In this document: one piece after another, positions 44,660-56,367 of the stretch
Layout of the letters: each line of letters starts with the position of its first letter
How positions within the stretch are numbered: the stretch's first letter is position 1
Origin: Lytechinus pictus
Lineage: Eukaryota > Echinodermata > Echinoidea > Temnopleuroida > Toxopneustidae
Assembly (NCBI RefSeq): GCF_037042905.1
Contig: NC_087252.1
Span: 21,965,701-22,029,700 of the forward strand
DNA: 64,000 nt
Direction of reading: 5' to 3'
The notes under the pieces: generated by a model
What the model was told of the DNA's origin: nothing
Seen by the model: only the letters and a program-made list of their open reading frames with translations
The model's database searches: none
Position numbers and translations under genes: made by a program

Positions 44660-45945
44660 ATGTCTACTGTCTACCAGACAGTATTTTCTTTGATAATTTC
44701 GTTCTTAATAATGTTTCCACTACCAAATTCTTGGGTGTCCTTATCGACAACAAATTATCCTGGAAGCCTCATATCGATAGTATATGTAAAACAATTTCTA
44801 GAAACATTGGAATTATTAATAAACTCAAACATTTTCTCCCTTCTCGAACTTTGTTAACATTATACTACACACTTATTCTACCATATATTAATTACGGAAT
44901 AATTGCCTGGGGATGTGCAATACAAACACAACTAAATAGAATATTACTTCTCCAGAAAAAAGCTCTAAGAATAATTTTTCAAACACACTCTAGATCACAT
45001 ACTGATATCTTATTTTTTGAAAATAACAGCCTCAAAGTAAGTGACATATATCTCTTCGAAGTAAGTCAATTTATGTTCAAATTAAGCAAGGACGATCTCC
45101 CCACTATTTTCTCAAATATGTTCCATAAAAATGCATCCGTACACTGTTACCCAACAAGGCAACGACAATATTATCATCTCCCATTAACAAGAACTCTTTT
45201 TGCAAAGAATTCATTTGTCTTTTCCGGGCCTGCCTACTGGAACTCTCTGCCTCAAGATTTTAAAGAATCCCCTAATATAAATATTTTTAAACACAAACTG
45301 AAAAAAATTTTAATTTTGCAATACTCGTTGCAAGCAGATCATGCTGAATAACTGATTTATTCATACTCGGTTTTTGTGTTTTTTGTATTATATGCGCTCA
45401 TATTACATACATATACATGTATATTATTTGTTATTACTGTTTTCTTCTTAAAATTGCAACTAGCCAAAGTACCTGCTCCTGCTGCCCGCTTTCTTTCTAT
45501 GTTATGTACCCTGCACTTCTCTGTCCCTCCCCTCTTCTCCCCCTCACATTCCCCCTCTCTCCCTAATGCTATAAAACAAAATATTTCTCACATCAGTTAC
45601 TCTTTTTTTCGTAAAATGCACCAAAATTGTATTTATTGATACAATTCTATATATCATTACGACCCAGTGGTTTTTTTGTTGTTGTAATGAATCTAAGTTT
45701 ATTTAGGGGCTTGCCTTTTGTACAAGCTTTGCTTTTTTTCGGCAAGACCCTCCGTTTTACTTTAAAATACAATTGTCATACTAGGTAATTTTATTTATTG
45801 AATTGTGTTCCTTAAATCTAAGATTATGTTATATATATCTTATTACGTCTTGCATTATTTTCGACCTTGTTTTGTTATACTTATCATGTTGTGAAACGGA
45901 AATCAATAAATCAAATCAAATCAAATCAAATCAAATCAAATAATA
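44660..45945 (+). mobile_element. 5'-truncated LINE inserted in the inverted repeat
   Basis: It begins abruptly within a monomer after CCATGGTTAAAATG and ends with (AAATC)n at 45905-45940. After that the monomer resumes (AAATAATACATTGGGA). A tandem 3' tail rather than plain poly(A) fits CR1/L2-like or related clades. The body encodes the reverse-transcriptase C-terminus. Confidence 0.85.
44695..45351 (+). pseudogene. LINE reverse transcriptase, C-terminal 200+ residues
   Basis: The open frame includes KFLGVLIDNKLSWKPHIDSI, just after the catalytic YADD region. 'LILPYINYGIIAWGCA', 'LLLQKKALRIIF', 'YPTRQR' and 'GPAYWNSLPQDFKESPNINI' follow. These are the thumb/connection and terminal motifs of non-LTR (LINE) reverse transcriptases. 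The palm with catalytic Asp residues and the endonuclease are missing through 5' truncation, so it cannot move by itself. The 206 uninterrupted codons suggest relatively recent insertion compared with the other LINE pieces here. Confidence 0.85.
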
Positions 45946-48175
45946 CATTGGGATAAGTTACAAGGAAAGTCAGTGGTCTGGTATGTGCAAAAATCCCCGA
46001 TGGATTTCAAAAATTGATTCTGAAATGGCTGCTAATACTTAAAGCGGACAAAGCTCATTTCATTTTGACCTGGGATATGTGATTTTCATGTCTAAACCAC
46101 TGGTTTCAAGGGTCAAATAATATATTAGGATAAGTTACAAGGAAAGTCAAAAATCGAAGATGGCGTCCAAAATTGATCTTAAAAATATGCTGCTGATACT
46201 TAAAGCGGACAAAGCTCATTTCATATCGGCCTGGGAAATGTGATTTTTGTGTCTAAACCACTGGTTTGAGGGCCAAAATAATACATTAGGACAGATTTTA
46301 AGGCCAGTCAGTGGTCTGGTATGACCAAAAATCCAATATGGCTTCCAAAACCTGATTTTAAAATGGCTGTTGATACTTTAAAATGGCATATATCATTTTA
46401 AATCCGCCTGTGAGATATGATTTCGGTGTCTAAACTATGGTTTCAAGGGTCAAATTATATATTAAGACAAGACAATGGCAGTCAGTGGTCTAGTATGTCC
46501 AAAATTACAAGATGGCTTCCAAAAATGGAGTAAAACATGTCTGATGTTACTTATAAAAGGACATAGTTTGTTTAATATCTGTCTGGGGAATATGAATTTG
46601 GTGTTAAACCATGGTTTAAAAAGGTCAAGTAATACACTAGGGTCAGTTACAAGACCAGTCAGTTGTCTGTATGTTAAAAATCCAAGATTACTTTTAAAAA
46701 AGAATGGGGTGTAAATTGACTGTTGCTAGTTAAAAGTATGCATAGTTTATTATAAATACACCTTGGAGGTATGATTTTGCTGTCTATGCTAACGTTTACA
46801 GGGTCAAGCAATACATTTGGTTAAGTTGAAAGGACAGTCAGGTGTCAGGTATGTCCAAAAATCGAAGATGGCTTTAAAAATGGGGGTCTTAAATGGCTGC
46901 TGTTACTTAAAAGTGGATGCAGAACATTATAAATACACCTTGGGGATATTATTTTGGTGTCTACACTAGGGTTTCAAGGGCCAAACAATACTTTTGGACT
47001 GGTTACCATGATATGCAGCTATCCATTTTGCCTCAAAATCCAAGTTGGCTTAAAAAATGGGTTCTAAAGTGACTACTGTTACGTAAAATATCTACCTGTT
47101 AAAAATAATCTAGGTTCCTACACTTAAATGCATGGGGACGAGTTATTATTGTTTCATGAGTTGGTAACAGCACCCATTTTGATGAAATTTTAGAATCCAT
47201 CATGGATTCTTTGACAACATTGAGTACTAACCATCCTTGTTACTTGTCCGATTGTATTATTTGACCCTTCATACCACAATTTGGACACCAATATTATTTC
47301 TTACAGGTGAATATTGTAGAACTCTGACCACTATTGAATATGAGTCGTTTTAGATTCCCTTTTTAAAAACCCTCTTGTGTTTTAGGCAAACTGGACAACT
47401 GCATATCAATGTAACCAGTCCAAACGTATTGTTTTAACCATGAAACCATAGTGTGGACACCGAAATCATATCTCCTTGGTGGATAATGAACTATGTCCAT
47501 TTTAAAAGTAACAGCAGTCATTTTAGACTCCGATTTTGGGAAGCTTTCTTAGATTTTCGACATACTGGACCACTGACTGTCCTTGTAACTAATTTTCTTC
47601 CTTTTGAAACCATGATATAGGCAACAAAATCATATGCCCTTGACGAATATAACATGAACAATGTCCATTTTTAAATACCATCGCGGCTAATTGATACTAT
47701 TTTTTAAGCCACCGTGGACTTTTGGACATATACTTGACCACCCATCGTCCTTGTAACTTATCTCAATTTATTATTTGACCCATTTAACCATGGTATAGGC
47801 ACAAAAGTCATATTCCCGGATATTGAACAAACTATGTTGGGTTTTATTTGAGTAGCAACAGCATTTTTTACTCCATTTTTGGAAGCCATCTTGGATGGAC
47901 TGTCCTTGTAACTTGTCACAATGTATTATTTGACCATTGAAATCATGGTCACCAAAATCATATCTCTCAGGTAGATGTGATATGAGCTATGCCCATTTTA
48001 AGGATAAACAGCCATTTTAAACTAAATTTTTGGAAGCCATCTTGTATTTTTGGACACACCGGACCACTGACTGTCCTTGTAACTTGTCACAATGCATTAT
48101 TTGACCATTGAAACCATGGTCTAGACACCAAAATCATATCTCTCAGGTAGATGTGATAAGAGCTATGCCCATTTT

Positions 48176-49330
48176 ACATATGGAAAAGTTTGGGGTGGAA
48201 ATTCGCATTTGCTCAAAATGACCGGGTTCCGCGGGTCACCGACGTACGCCGCCCGCTTCATGAATTATTCATGAGCTCTCCGGTCCCAATGCGCACGCCA
48301 GCTTACGAAACTACGATACGGACGCGTCCATTATGGAAAATGGGTAAATTATCGTAAAATCTACATGCATACAGAACACTGTAGGCTTGATGTTTATGGC
48401 ATTTTCTTTCGTTTTTTTTTTTATAGTGGGCAGATCTACATGTAAATACAAAAGTTGTTTATGTTGTTTCTGCATATTGTTATGTGAACGTCCTGTCAAG
48501 CTGGAATCCCCCCGTAGACACAAATGGTGCTATCCAACCTCTCTTTGTACAGTTATGAGAATGGGCGATCCTGAGCCGACATTGTAGAAAAAAGCACAAT
48601 TCTCCTCGTTCTGTTCTTAACAATACATATAAATGAAAGTTTCAGACTCTTTGCAGTCTTATGTCACTAGATCAAAATCCAATTTAGCTAAATACCCGAA
48701 GTAAACCTCAAATGTTGTCTGATTTTCCGAGAATGTCAGGCCGCGCTACACGTAAAATCCACCATGATGAAACTCAGACGTCTTGATACGTCATGACCCG
48801 GTATGCTAATTAGGGCAGAGATCGCACTGACGGCTGATTGGGTGAACAAATGAAGGGGTCTTAGTTTTTCTTTATTTCCGTAGACAATTTTTAACCAATC
48901 AGCATCATTCTTACATGTATTGTAGAGAAATATATTCTGCACAGATTGGCGGGAAACCGGCTTTCGTACGATGTTTGGTTCATGAGATACAGTCTTTGAC
49001 AGACCGTCCCACCTCGACACAGCGTGTGCAAACAGGGAAATTTACGTGTAATAATACGCAAATCTGGTGTGGGAGAAGCTCAAACATGTGTTTTATAAAC
49101 AGCAATTCCGTGGAGCCTGAATCTCTAATTTCTTTAAAATTTGGTATTATCATAAAAAAAGGTGTAGAAAATAGATTTCCACTCAACCGAGCTTCGTAGG
49201 AATTTTACTTTTGAGTCAATTCACATTTCGGCCCCATTACAACATAATTTCGTATCTAGAGTGCCATAGCTTCTGTACACGTACGCGCGTTCGGTCGCTG
49301 CTCGGGAGCAAATGCGACTACTTTTCCATA
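48176..49330. mobile_element. 1.15-kb element nested in the right arm
   Basis: It interrupts a monomer (CCCATTTTA...GGATAAACAGCC). Inverted ends are CATATGGAAAAGTTT, then CGCATTTGCTC, and, on the other strand, CATATGGAAAAGTAG, then CGCATTTGCTC. It contains a TTCATGAATTATTCATGA palindrome near 48267 and no convincing coding exon. The family is unknown. Confidence 0.65.
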
Positions 49331-49854
49331 TGGGATAAACAGCCATTTTAAACTCAATTTTTGGAAGCCATCTTGTATTTTTGGACACACCAGACCACTG
49401 GCTGTCCTTGTAACTTGTCCCGATGTACTACTTCATCATTAAAACAATCGAATGGAAACCAAATTAAAGCCACTTAAGTAATAGATAAATTGTGGATTTT
49501 TTTTTACTACGGCAGCCAATTTGGGCGCCATCTTGGATTTTCCTGGTACCTTGGAGTGCTAATATTCACTCTAACTTGTATAAATAAATTCGTTTACCCA
49601 TTGGACCATGGAATATGAACCCAAATAGGATTCTAGGGTGGATAATGAGTGAGTTATATCCATTTTTAGTGAATGGTGGCCATCTTGGACGCCATCTTGA
49701 AAATAACCACTTTCCCTGATGCGGATTTTGGTAGATTTTTAGTATGTTATTCCTGAGGTCAAATACTGCCAGAAACAGTTGAAAAATCATTTGTTGCAAT
49801 TTGTTCCGGGTCAAACCATATATTGACCCGTCTACATTAATAAGTGAAGTCTAA

Positions 49855-50162
49855 GATAATCTTTGAAGGTTTTTATGGTGGAGAGAATAATGGAAGTTTT
49901 ACGGTAAATACCACGTATGCAGTCCTGAAAAGGACCATTTGTTATTCTTTCTTGATTGTATGTTAGCTCTGTAAAGAACTGTTAACCAACCTGGTTATAT
50001 TCTTGAGTTTTCAAGAGGATCATCATTTCTGATGACGACCAGAACATGCTGGTCGAAACGTCGTTAACAGTTCTTTTCAGAGCTAACATATAATCAAGAT
50101 AGAATAACAAACAATCCTTAATTTTCAGGACTGCATACATAGCGTTTACCGTAAAACTTCCA
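49855..50162. mobile_element. 308-bp hairpin element with hammerhead-like core
   Basis: It is flanked by exact 14-bp direct repeats TAAGTGAAGTCTAA (49841-49854, 50163-50176). About 100-bp inverted arms (49890-49986, 50063-50162) surround an ~75-bp loop. The loop contains CTGATGA (50029), a GACCAG/CTGGTC stem and GAAACGTC (50055-50062). Penelope-like elements are known to carry hammerhead motifs with variable-length target duplications. Assignment to that group is an inference. Confidence 0.6.
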
Positions 50163-50480
50163 TAAGTGAAGTCTAACGTTACATCTAACTTAGATCTAAC
50201 TGTAGTGATCTGTTAGTGTTAGACCTAAGTCTAAGATCTAACTTTAATATTAGTCTAACTATACCAAAAGGTCTCTGTTCGTCGATGTTCCACACTGGAG
50301 ATCTAACTTAGAATCCACGTCTTGTTGCACTTGGTAGGAGAAACGTAAAAAAAAAAATCCTCAAAACCGTCGGATTTCACCTGTCTCATCTAGAAATGGT
50401 TTAGATCTAACTTTACATCTAGTCTAATTACTAGATCTAGACAAGACCATAAAACTAGGGTTGGCCCAAATATACAAGCC
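50163..50480. repeat. Degenerate TCTAAC-rich simple repeat
   Basis: Words TCTAAC, TCTAACTT and TAGATCTAAC recur densely. It is probably an expanded short repeat next to the hairpin element. Confidence 0.55.
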
Positions 50481-51640
50481 CTTAGGTTCGGAGATGCAAT
50501 TTCGATCCAGTTTTCGGGAATACAGCGCGTTCATTTCAGACTCTTAGAATTAAACGTCAAATGAAATTTAGAATGTGAAATCTAACCTTAAACATTCATC
50601 GTTGATAAACATCAGCCCTGAAGCAATTGCACCTAAAATCAGGCCAGGTAAATTAGACGTCATTGTCTATGTTACTAGAAGATCTATGTCAAGTCGCCTG
50701 GAGCTCCAGCGCATCAACGTCACTTAGTTAGCTACGCGACCGGGCCAGACTCGGCGCACGCAGGCCAGAAAAACTACTTCGATTTGGACTTTGGTTGTTA
50801 CGCATTTATTAGTGGTGCAGTGAAATTTAGCAGAGGAAAATCAGAGCGGTACTATCGTAGAACGTTCCCGCCGGTTTCATCAATTCATCTTATTTTATCG
50901 ATATAAAATTTCTTGAAACCAAGATTAACTTTATTTCATTTTTTTGTCAAAAAGCAATTTAATTTGTCAAATACATTTTTAAATGACTTGTTAAAAAAAT
51001 TATTCAAATTAAAATTATTTAAAATCGACAAATGAAAAAAAAAATCTACAAAGTTCGAAAACACGACCTTATTTTTAATTTTTGTTAGTCCGAGCGGAGT
51101 TGACCTTTCCTAGAGCATCACCGATGTATGTTGCTGCCATCTACGTTCGTTGGGCAGGGCGTGCGGAGGTGTGCGTGAAGGAATGTGAGTGAATATTAGT
51201 TTAGTGCGCGCGTGAGTGCGTTAGGGTGTGCGTGTATGTGAGAGAAAGATGAGTAATGATATCATCAACATGGTATTCTCGAATATTGGATTGTTTCTTG
51301 AAATAGTGCTCGTGTGTGTCTGTATTCAAATGAGCGGCAAACAGGGGTGCACGTCACAATCTCAGTTTCACCCCGCATCTGTCTTAAGGATTGTCCGTCC
51401 CATTTTCTTTAGATAACTAAAAAAAAAGAAAAAAAAGGATCGACTTCAAACTTGGGTTCGACTTGCTCAAAGGAGTGACGGTGATCTAATTCGCCTTGGA
51501 GTATCAAAGTGATAATAGTAATAACTTGTATTTCCCTAGGGTAGGCACTTCGACTATAGCTGAATTTCAAGTACATATAGATCGTTCTCCATGCAATTTC
51601 AAATGTCGAGCGCCTGGCAATTAAGTCAGGAGGGTTTATT
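50481..51640. other. Gene-free stretch with outer-arm trace
   Basis: GTTGACCTTTCCTAGAGCAT at 51100 and CTACGTTCGTTGG at 51139 are reverse complements of 43248-43300. GT-rich sequence at 51150-51240 resembles 43125-43230. No exon was recognised. Confidence 0.45.
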
Positions 51641-51649
51641 TTCAAGACT

Positions 51650-51905
51650 ACGGTATGACTCAATCGAGCCTACACCTCCCGTTAATGAGGTAGTCTGCAG
51701 GCACAAACCCTGATTGAAACTTTGATCAACAAGTGGGTCTCCACACGTAAAGACTAGCACACACAAAACTTGCTGTTTCGATTCAGGGCCTTCAGTACAC
51801 AAGGCATTAGTAGGCTGCACGTTCAGACCCTTGTCTCGAGTGAAGGGCATGCACAGCAGACTATAAATGAGGCGGGCTCTCTACCACTGAGCCAACATGA
51901 CCGGC
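51650..51905 (-). mobile_element. tRNA-derived SINE, minus strand
   Basis: The minus strand starting at 51905 reads GCCGGTCATGTTGGCTCAGT then GGTAGAGAGCCCGCC, a tRNA-like head with an A-box. The body extends to about 51650. It is not an intact tRNA gene, since no cloverleaf 3' half follows. Confidence 0.6.
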
Positions 51906-52120
51906 ATTATTACAATTTTCATCATTATCATCATAATGATCATCGCTACCACCACCTTCACTGGCAAATCCCCATCACAATCATCTCCATCACCACCATG
52001 ATCAAGGCCACCACAATCGCCATAACATTTTCTATAATCATCATTATTATCATCAGCATCATGATCACAATGAACATCATCATCACCATCTTCTTCATAG
52101 CCCGTCATTACAAAGAACAA
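51906..52120. repeat. (ATC)n microsatellite
   Basis: An imperfect ATC/CAT array. Asp/Ile-rich frames are artefacts. Confidence 0.85.
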
Positions 52121-52129
52121 TAAAGTAGT

Positions 52130-53340
52130 CTTTCTCGAAATTCGGTGAATCAAAACAGCATATGGTCCTTATATGGCTTTGTTTTCTCAGAAACTAGGAC
52201 GAAACTGCTGAAACTCCGGCTTGTCAATTTTCGACAAAGTCTTCTTAGTTGTTCTTTATCCAAAAAACATTTACTTTGTTCTTGAATTCCCGTTCGTCGC
52301 TGAGCAAAGAAAATATAATTTTGCAAATACTCATGGTACTTTTGGCTCTGGAAAATCTACCAAAATTTCTTTCCTATGCGTCACACTGGCTTGAGATGTT
52401 GGCAACCATTGGGTTTCACAACTCTTCACCAAGTTTGCGAAGCAACAAACCAAAACTATTTTCTGCTCCTCCTCTCATTAAACTAATAAAATAATTATTG
52501 ATGCTTTATATCGAACTTACTGTAAAAAGCCACATCATTAAATTTTTATCATGTCCCGGCTGCATCTGACCATTCGTATTGAGACAAAGAAGAAGCATAA
52601 AGGAATGGAATGACAATTCATTATTTGTACCTTGTAGAGTTCTGTTATTGCGCTTTGTTTCCTGTCTTGCTTCATTTAACTCTTATTCCTTCCGATCACT
52701 GATTTTATTATGTCCTTTTCAGAACCATGCATGCTTGCTATAATTTCAAGGTAGACTTTAGAAAATAATAATAGTATTTTGGTAACGCAAAGAATAGAAC
52801 ATTATAAAAACCAATTCATTTCGCTGCCGCCGGCATACAACATTGCACAGTGCCTGTCGTAGCTTGCATAAAAATCGATTTTAAAGAATCCTTTTACAAT
52901 GTCAGAGATACAAAGTTGCAAACCATTCCTTAAAGAATGAAGTAAAACGTAGGTCATGGATTGATTTCTTGGAAAGATTTTTGCTTCTCCACAAAAGTGA
53001 CAAAGGGATGTGGCTATCTACAAGAAAATAAGAGAATATGATTTGAAGCACTTAGATTTTGCCTTGCCTCACATTCTCTTCCCGTTCCTTCACTTTGAGC
53101 CTTTGATTGATCCCACCCCATCTGTATTATGGCATGTTTTCGAGATAGGCCAATCAATTTCTTCATCTTTCATCTCCAACAAATCGATATTGTTCTACAA
53201 AAATCCTTTGTCTTCAAATCTTATAGTTAACCAAACTTGAGCCCAAAATGCTAGATAAAGACAAAACCTTCAAACATTGTGGTCAGACATCTCATGTATT
53301 ATTCATAAAAAAAAAATGGCGTAACCATTACTACTTTGCA
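52130..53340. other. GPCR-5 upstream region with paralogous fragments
   Basis: 52130-52280 resembles 33950-34150 in the GPCR-3 intron, sharing GGTGAATCAAAAC and CTTAGGACGAA-type words. 52470-52565 resembles 30740-30850 upstream of GPCR-3 (ATGCTTTATATCGAAC). The remainder to 53340 shows no repeats or exon. Confidence 0.5.
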
Positions 53341-53341
53341 A

Positions 53342-53347
53342 TATAAG
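53342..53347 (+). promoter_or_regulatory. TATA box of GPCR-5
   Basis: TATAAG (context GCAATATAAGGCG) lies 226 bp before the ATG. Confidence 0.5.
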
Positions 53348-53567
53348 GCGAGACATTTCAGACGAGGAGCAGTCGTGACACCTAATTAGCGACGGTTCAA
53401 TCATAACTTCAATTCATTCAATTTTTGTCACTCTAAAGGTTTCATATTCGTGCAAACGCTGAATATTTATATTCCTGGCTGAACACATCTTCAAACATCT
53501 TTCGGAGAAAACATAACTTGAATTAGGTAGATTCAATTCTAGAAGCTACTTCTTCTTACTGTCCGCC

Positions 53568-54341
53568 ATGTATGCTGACGGGAATGCGACCGATTTTCCC
53601 GAGGAGCCAACAGGAACAGCCGCGGCGGAAACGGATGATGAGAGACGTGGTCTCTACGCCCTACTCCTACCCCTGCTCCTCGTGGTCCTCATCATCACGA
53701 CCAATGGCCTCAGCCTGGCTGCATTCGCTGTCGAGAAACGCCTCCGCGGATACAACAACTACTTCATCATAAACCTTACAATCTCCGACTTTCTCTTTGG
53801 ATTCCTACTAATCGTTACGGCCATACACAGTTTACTAAGCCGCTCTCCGCTCCCAAATAACATCGGGTGCAGGTTGTTCTACGGCGCCTTCTTCGTCATC
53901 CAGAATGTGTCGAATCTGATCGTTATTGCAATCTGCATCGATAGACACCGCGCAACCTACGATCCCATCGGGCACTTCACCACCAGGAGCAAGCGAAAGG
54001 CCATCTACGCGAACGCCGCCGTGTGGGTTGTGTCGTTCCTCTTCTGGTTCTCCTTTGCCACTATTCCCGATTTCGTCCTGGACTACAACAATGGTCCAAG
54101 TTGCTTCTTATGGTACTACCTGAACCCGATCGCTCACATTGTACCCTTCTTTACCCGGTTCATCATACCTTTTGTGGTGATATTGATTCTCTACGTACGG
54201 ATCTTCACCAAGATTATGAAGACATCCGGTAGGAAGCACATCGACAAGGAGTTTGGTGGTGACCTTAAACAGTCTTCAGGACAGGCCAACTCAGATGGTG
54301 ACGGTGACAAGAAACAGCGCCCTCAGAGCACAGCTGAGTCT
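53568..54341 (+). CDS. GPCR-5 exon 1 (N-terminus to TM5/ICL3)
   Basis: This is a class A GPCR; with 56368-56661 it gives 355 aa. The start CCGCCATGT has a near-ideal context and gives MYADGNATDF, with an N-glycosylation site. TM1 has TTNGLSLAAFAV and TM2 NLTISD. Cys3.25 is in IGCRLFYGAFFV. TM3 ends ICIDRHRATYDPI. The ECL2 Cys is in PSCFLW. TM5 has FTRFIIPFVVI (Arg5.46). Position 3.32 is Phe with Phe at 3.33, the bulkiest pocket of the set. ICL3 ends KKQRPQSTAES|GTGAGT in phase 0. The 2-kb intron holds G/C tracts and a repeat related to 13452-13996. Confidence 0.9.
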
Positions 54342-56367
54342 GTGAGTACTAGCAATTAGTATATATCTCTATGGTACTAGCATTATTCAAACATACATGT
54401 ATATAATTATGTTGGTTGAATTTTGATCAAGGAAAATATAAAATCCTGCCATATCACATGACTGCATAATTTCGAGTGTTAGATGGGGCCGCATAACGGG
54501 TTTAAGGTGAAGGGGTGGAATGAGGCTGAGTTGAAAGTGGAGGCTAACCATGCAACCACCCCCCCCCCACACGCACACACACACACACATACCCTCACAT
54601 TGAGATGGTAATTTCTCGCTTACGTTTTGTATATTATTGACTATATAGTGTTGTAGGATTGGTTGAATGATGGGTGATTAAGCCCCCTACAACACGCCTG
54701 GGAACCCCGTTAACGATCTTCCTACTAACTGGTCCGCACAAGACTGCTATACTCGCCACGACTTATCCCGGGGACTTATCCCCCCCCCCCACCTACATGT
54801 AATTGGCCCTGGGGGAAAGGGGGTGTTGCGCAGTCACGTTGGTATGCTAAAATGACGAAATTTTATCCAAAATCACCTGCAATTTGGAGTGAAACTCTTT
54901 TTGGGGGGTAATTTTTCTAACAAAAAATATCTTCATTTTGGAGTGAAACTTATTTTGTTTGTCATTTTTTTCAAAATCAGAACCCCCTCTTCAAAAATCG
55001 TTCCCAGGCCCTTGGACCCCCCCCCCCCCCGATATACACTTGTTCAACCAGGTGACAGAGGTTTTTATAGCAGTGCAACCCCTCTACCATTGTCTACCGC
55101 GTTTGATTGGTCTAAAGCAAGCTCTTGGAGATGTAGTAGCGATGTGTCCGCTAAACAAGTTTTTTGCGAGCTTTTTGGCACCTAAACAAGTTGTTGGCAG
55201 AAGTGACCCCTAAACAAGTTTTGCCGTCTTGCTAACAATATATTTAAATATAGACAAAACTATATTTAAGGATATTCCATACCCCCCTGTGTAGTTGGGA
55301 TTAAAATACCACAATCAGGAAGAACCTGAAGACTTTTCAGAAACAAGGAGGAAAAATCCTCGGGGAAAAAACTTTGAGGAAAAACCATACCCTTAACACG
55401 TTTTGCGAATCTGATAGGGAAAAAAGCTTTGGAAAAAATACCCTAAATACGTTTGTTTTGACCAGTCTTTCAAATCCACCCTTATTTTTGAAAATCGGTG
55501 TTTTTGATACCCTACGCTTTTTTGGTCACGCGTATTTACAGCAAAATATTTGACCCCCCCCCCCCCCGGCCCGACATTGTAAGCAAATTCTCAGTAAAAT
55601 CGTTTAAATCTGTAGCTATTGAGAACGTTTTAAGTCCTGACTGATCGAAACTCTAAATTTTGTTTCGAAATACAACAAGGTATTTTTTTAATAATTTAAA
55701 TCATTTGAAATTTCAACAATCATCGGTTTAAAGTTCCAATATTCATTTAGCTCCTGTTTTTAGCCTGTCGGAGATTCGTTGTATGTAACAAGAAATAATT
55801 AATAAAATAGACTGAACTACCTGTTTTGTCTACTGGTGAAAAATTTTCCGGGAGGAAATTTGTTTGAATATGAATTTTTAAAAATATTTTATTTAGTTTT
55901 TCTCATTTTTAAAATTAATTTATTTGTGAACTTGCATGAATTTTGATAATTTTGTTAGCATTGATATCTTGTATCATTTTTTGTTGAGGGTATAAATAAC
56001 CTTTTCCGTTATTTCTAAAGTCACATCCCTAGCATAATGAGTAAAACACGGGGCAAAATGTTTTGTACGGGAAACAATTTCTGAATAGTAGGGCATAGTG
56101 ACTTGTAAAAGCGAACGAGAAAAAACTTACTTTTTTAAAGTTTAAATCTATATTGTGACAAGTTTAAACTTAACGTCCAGAAAATAATTATGTATTTTAC
56201 CATTTACCCTTTCATTTCATTTTTCCTGGGTCATGGAACTATATTATTATTTGTTTTAGTTTTTTTGGGGGGAGGGGGGGGGCAGTTGCCGCAAGGTGTC
56301 GTCCTATTCTGGAAGATTATTAATTTCACTGATTTAATCGTTTATTTATTTGTCTTTTGTGTTTTAG
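54342..56367. other. GPCR-5 intron
   Basis: It contains C-tracts near 54558, 54780, 55017 and 55555. A block at about 55030-55560 has CTAAACAAGTTTT recurring about 60 bp apart and CACGTTTTGCG. That block is related (reverse complement) to the internal TACGTGTTTAGGG repeats of the 13452-13996 element. No exon was seen. Confidence 0.6.

Larger units (their letters stand above)
43920..49850. repeat. Large inverted repeat of AAGATGGC monomers
   Basis: The left arm (43920-47150) has about 11 diverged + strand monomers: AAGTTACAAGGACAGTCAGT, then AAGATGGCTTCCAAAAATGG, then GATTTTGGTGTCTA. The right arm (47200-49850) carries the same in reverse complement (GGAAGCCATCTTGTATTTTT). Ends match: GACGGGTCAATATA at 43928 is mirrored by TATATTGACCCGTC at 49819. 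Near them 'CCCGGAACAAATTGCAACAA' is mirrored too. The left arm is interrupted by a LINE (about 44660-45945) and the right by a 1.15-kb element (48176-49330). This is non-coding. Confidence 0.85.

Noticed and set aside
50029-50062. A confirmed hammerhead ribozyme
   Set aside because: There is an unpaired C after CTGATGA, and the bases flanking the core do not form a good stem I locally. It is kept only as a hammerhead-like finding.
51871-51905. tRNA gene on the minus strand
   Set aside because: Only a tRNA-like 5' half with an A-box is present. There is no complete cloverleaf, so it is called a SINE head.
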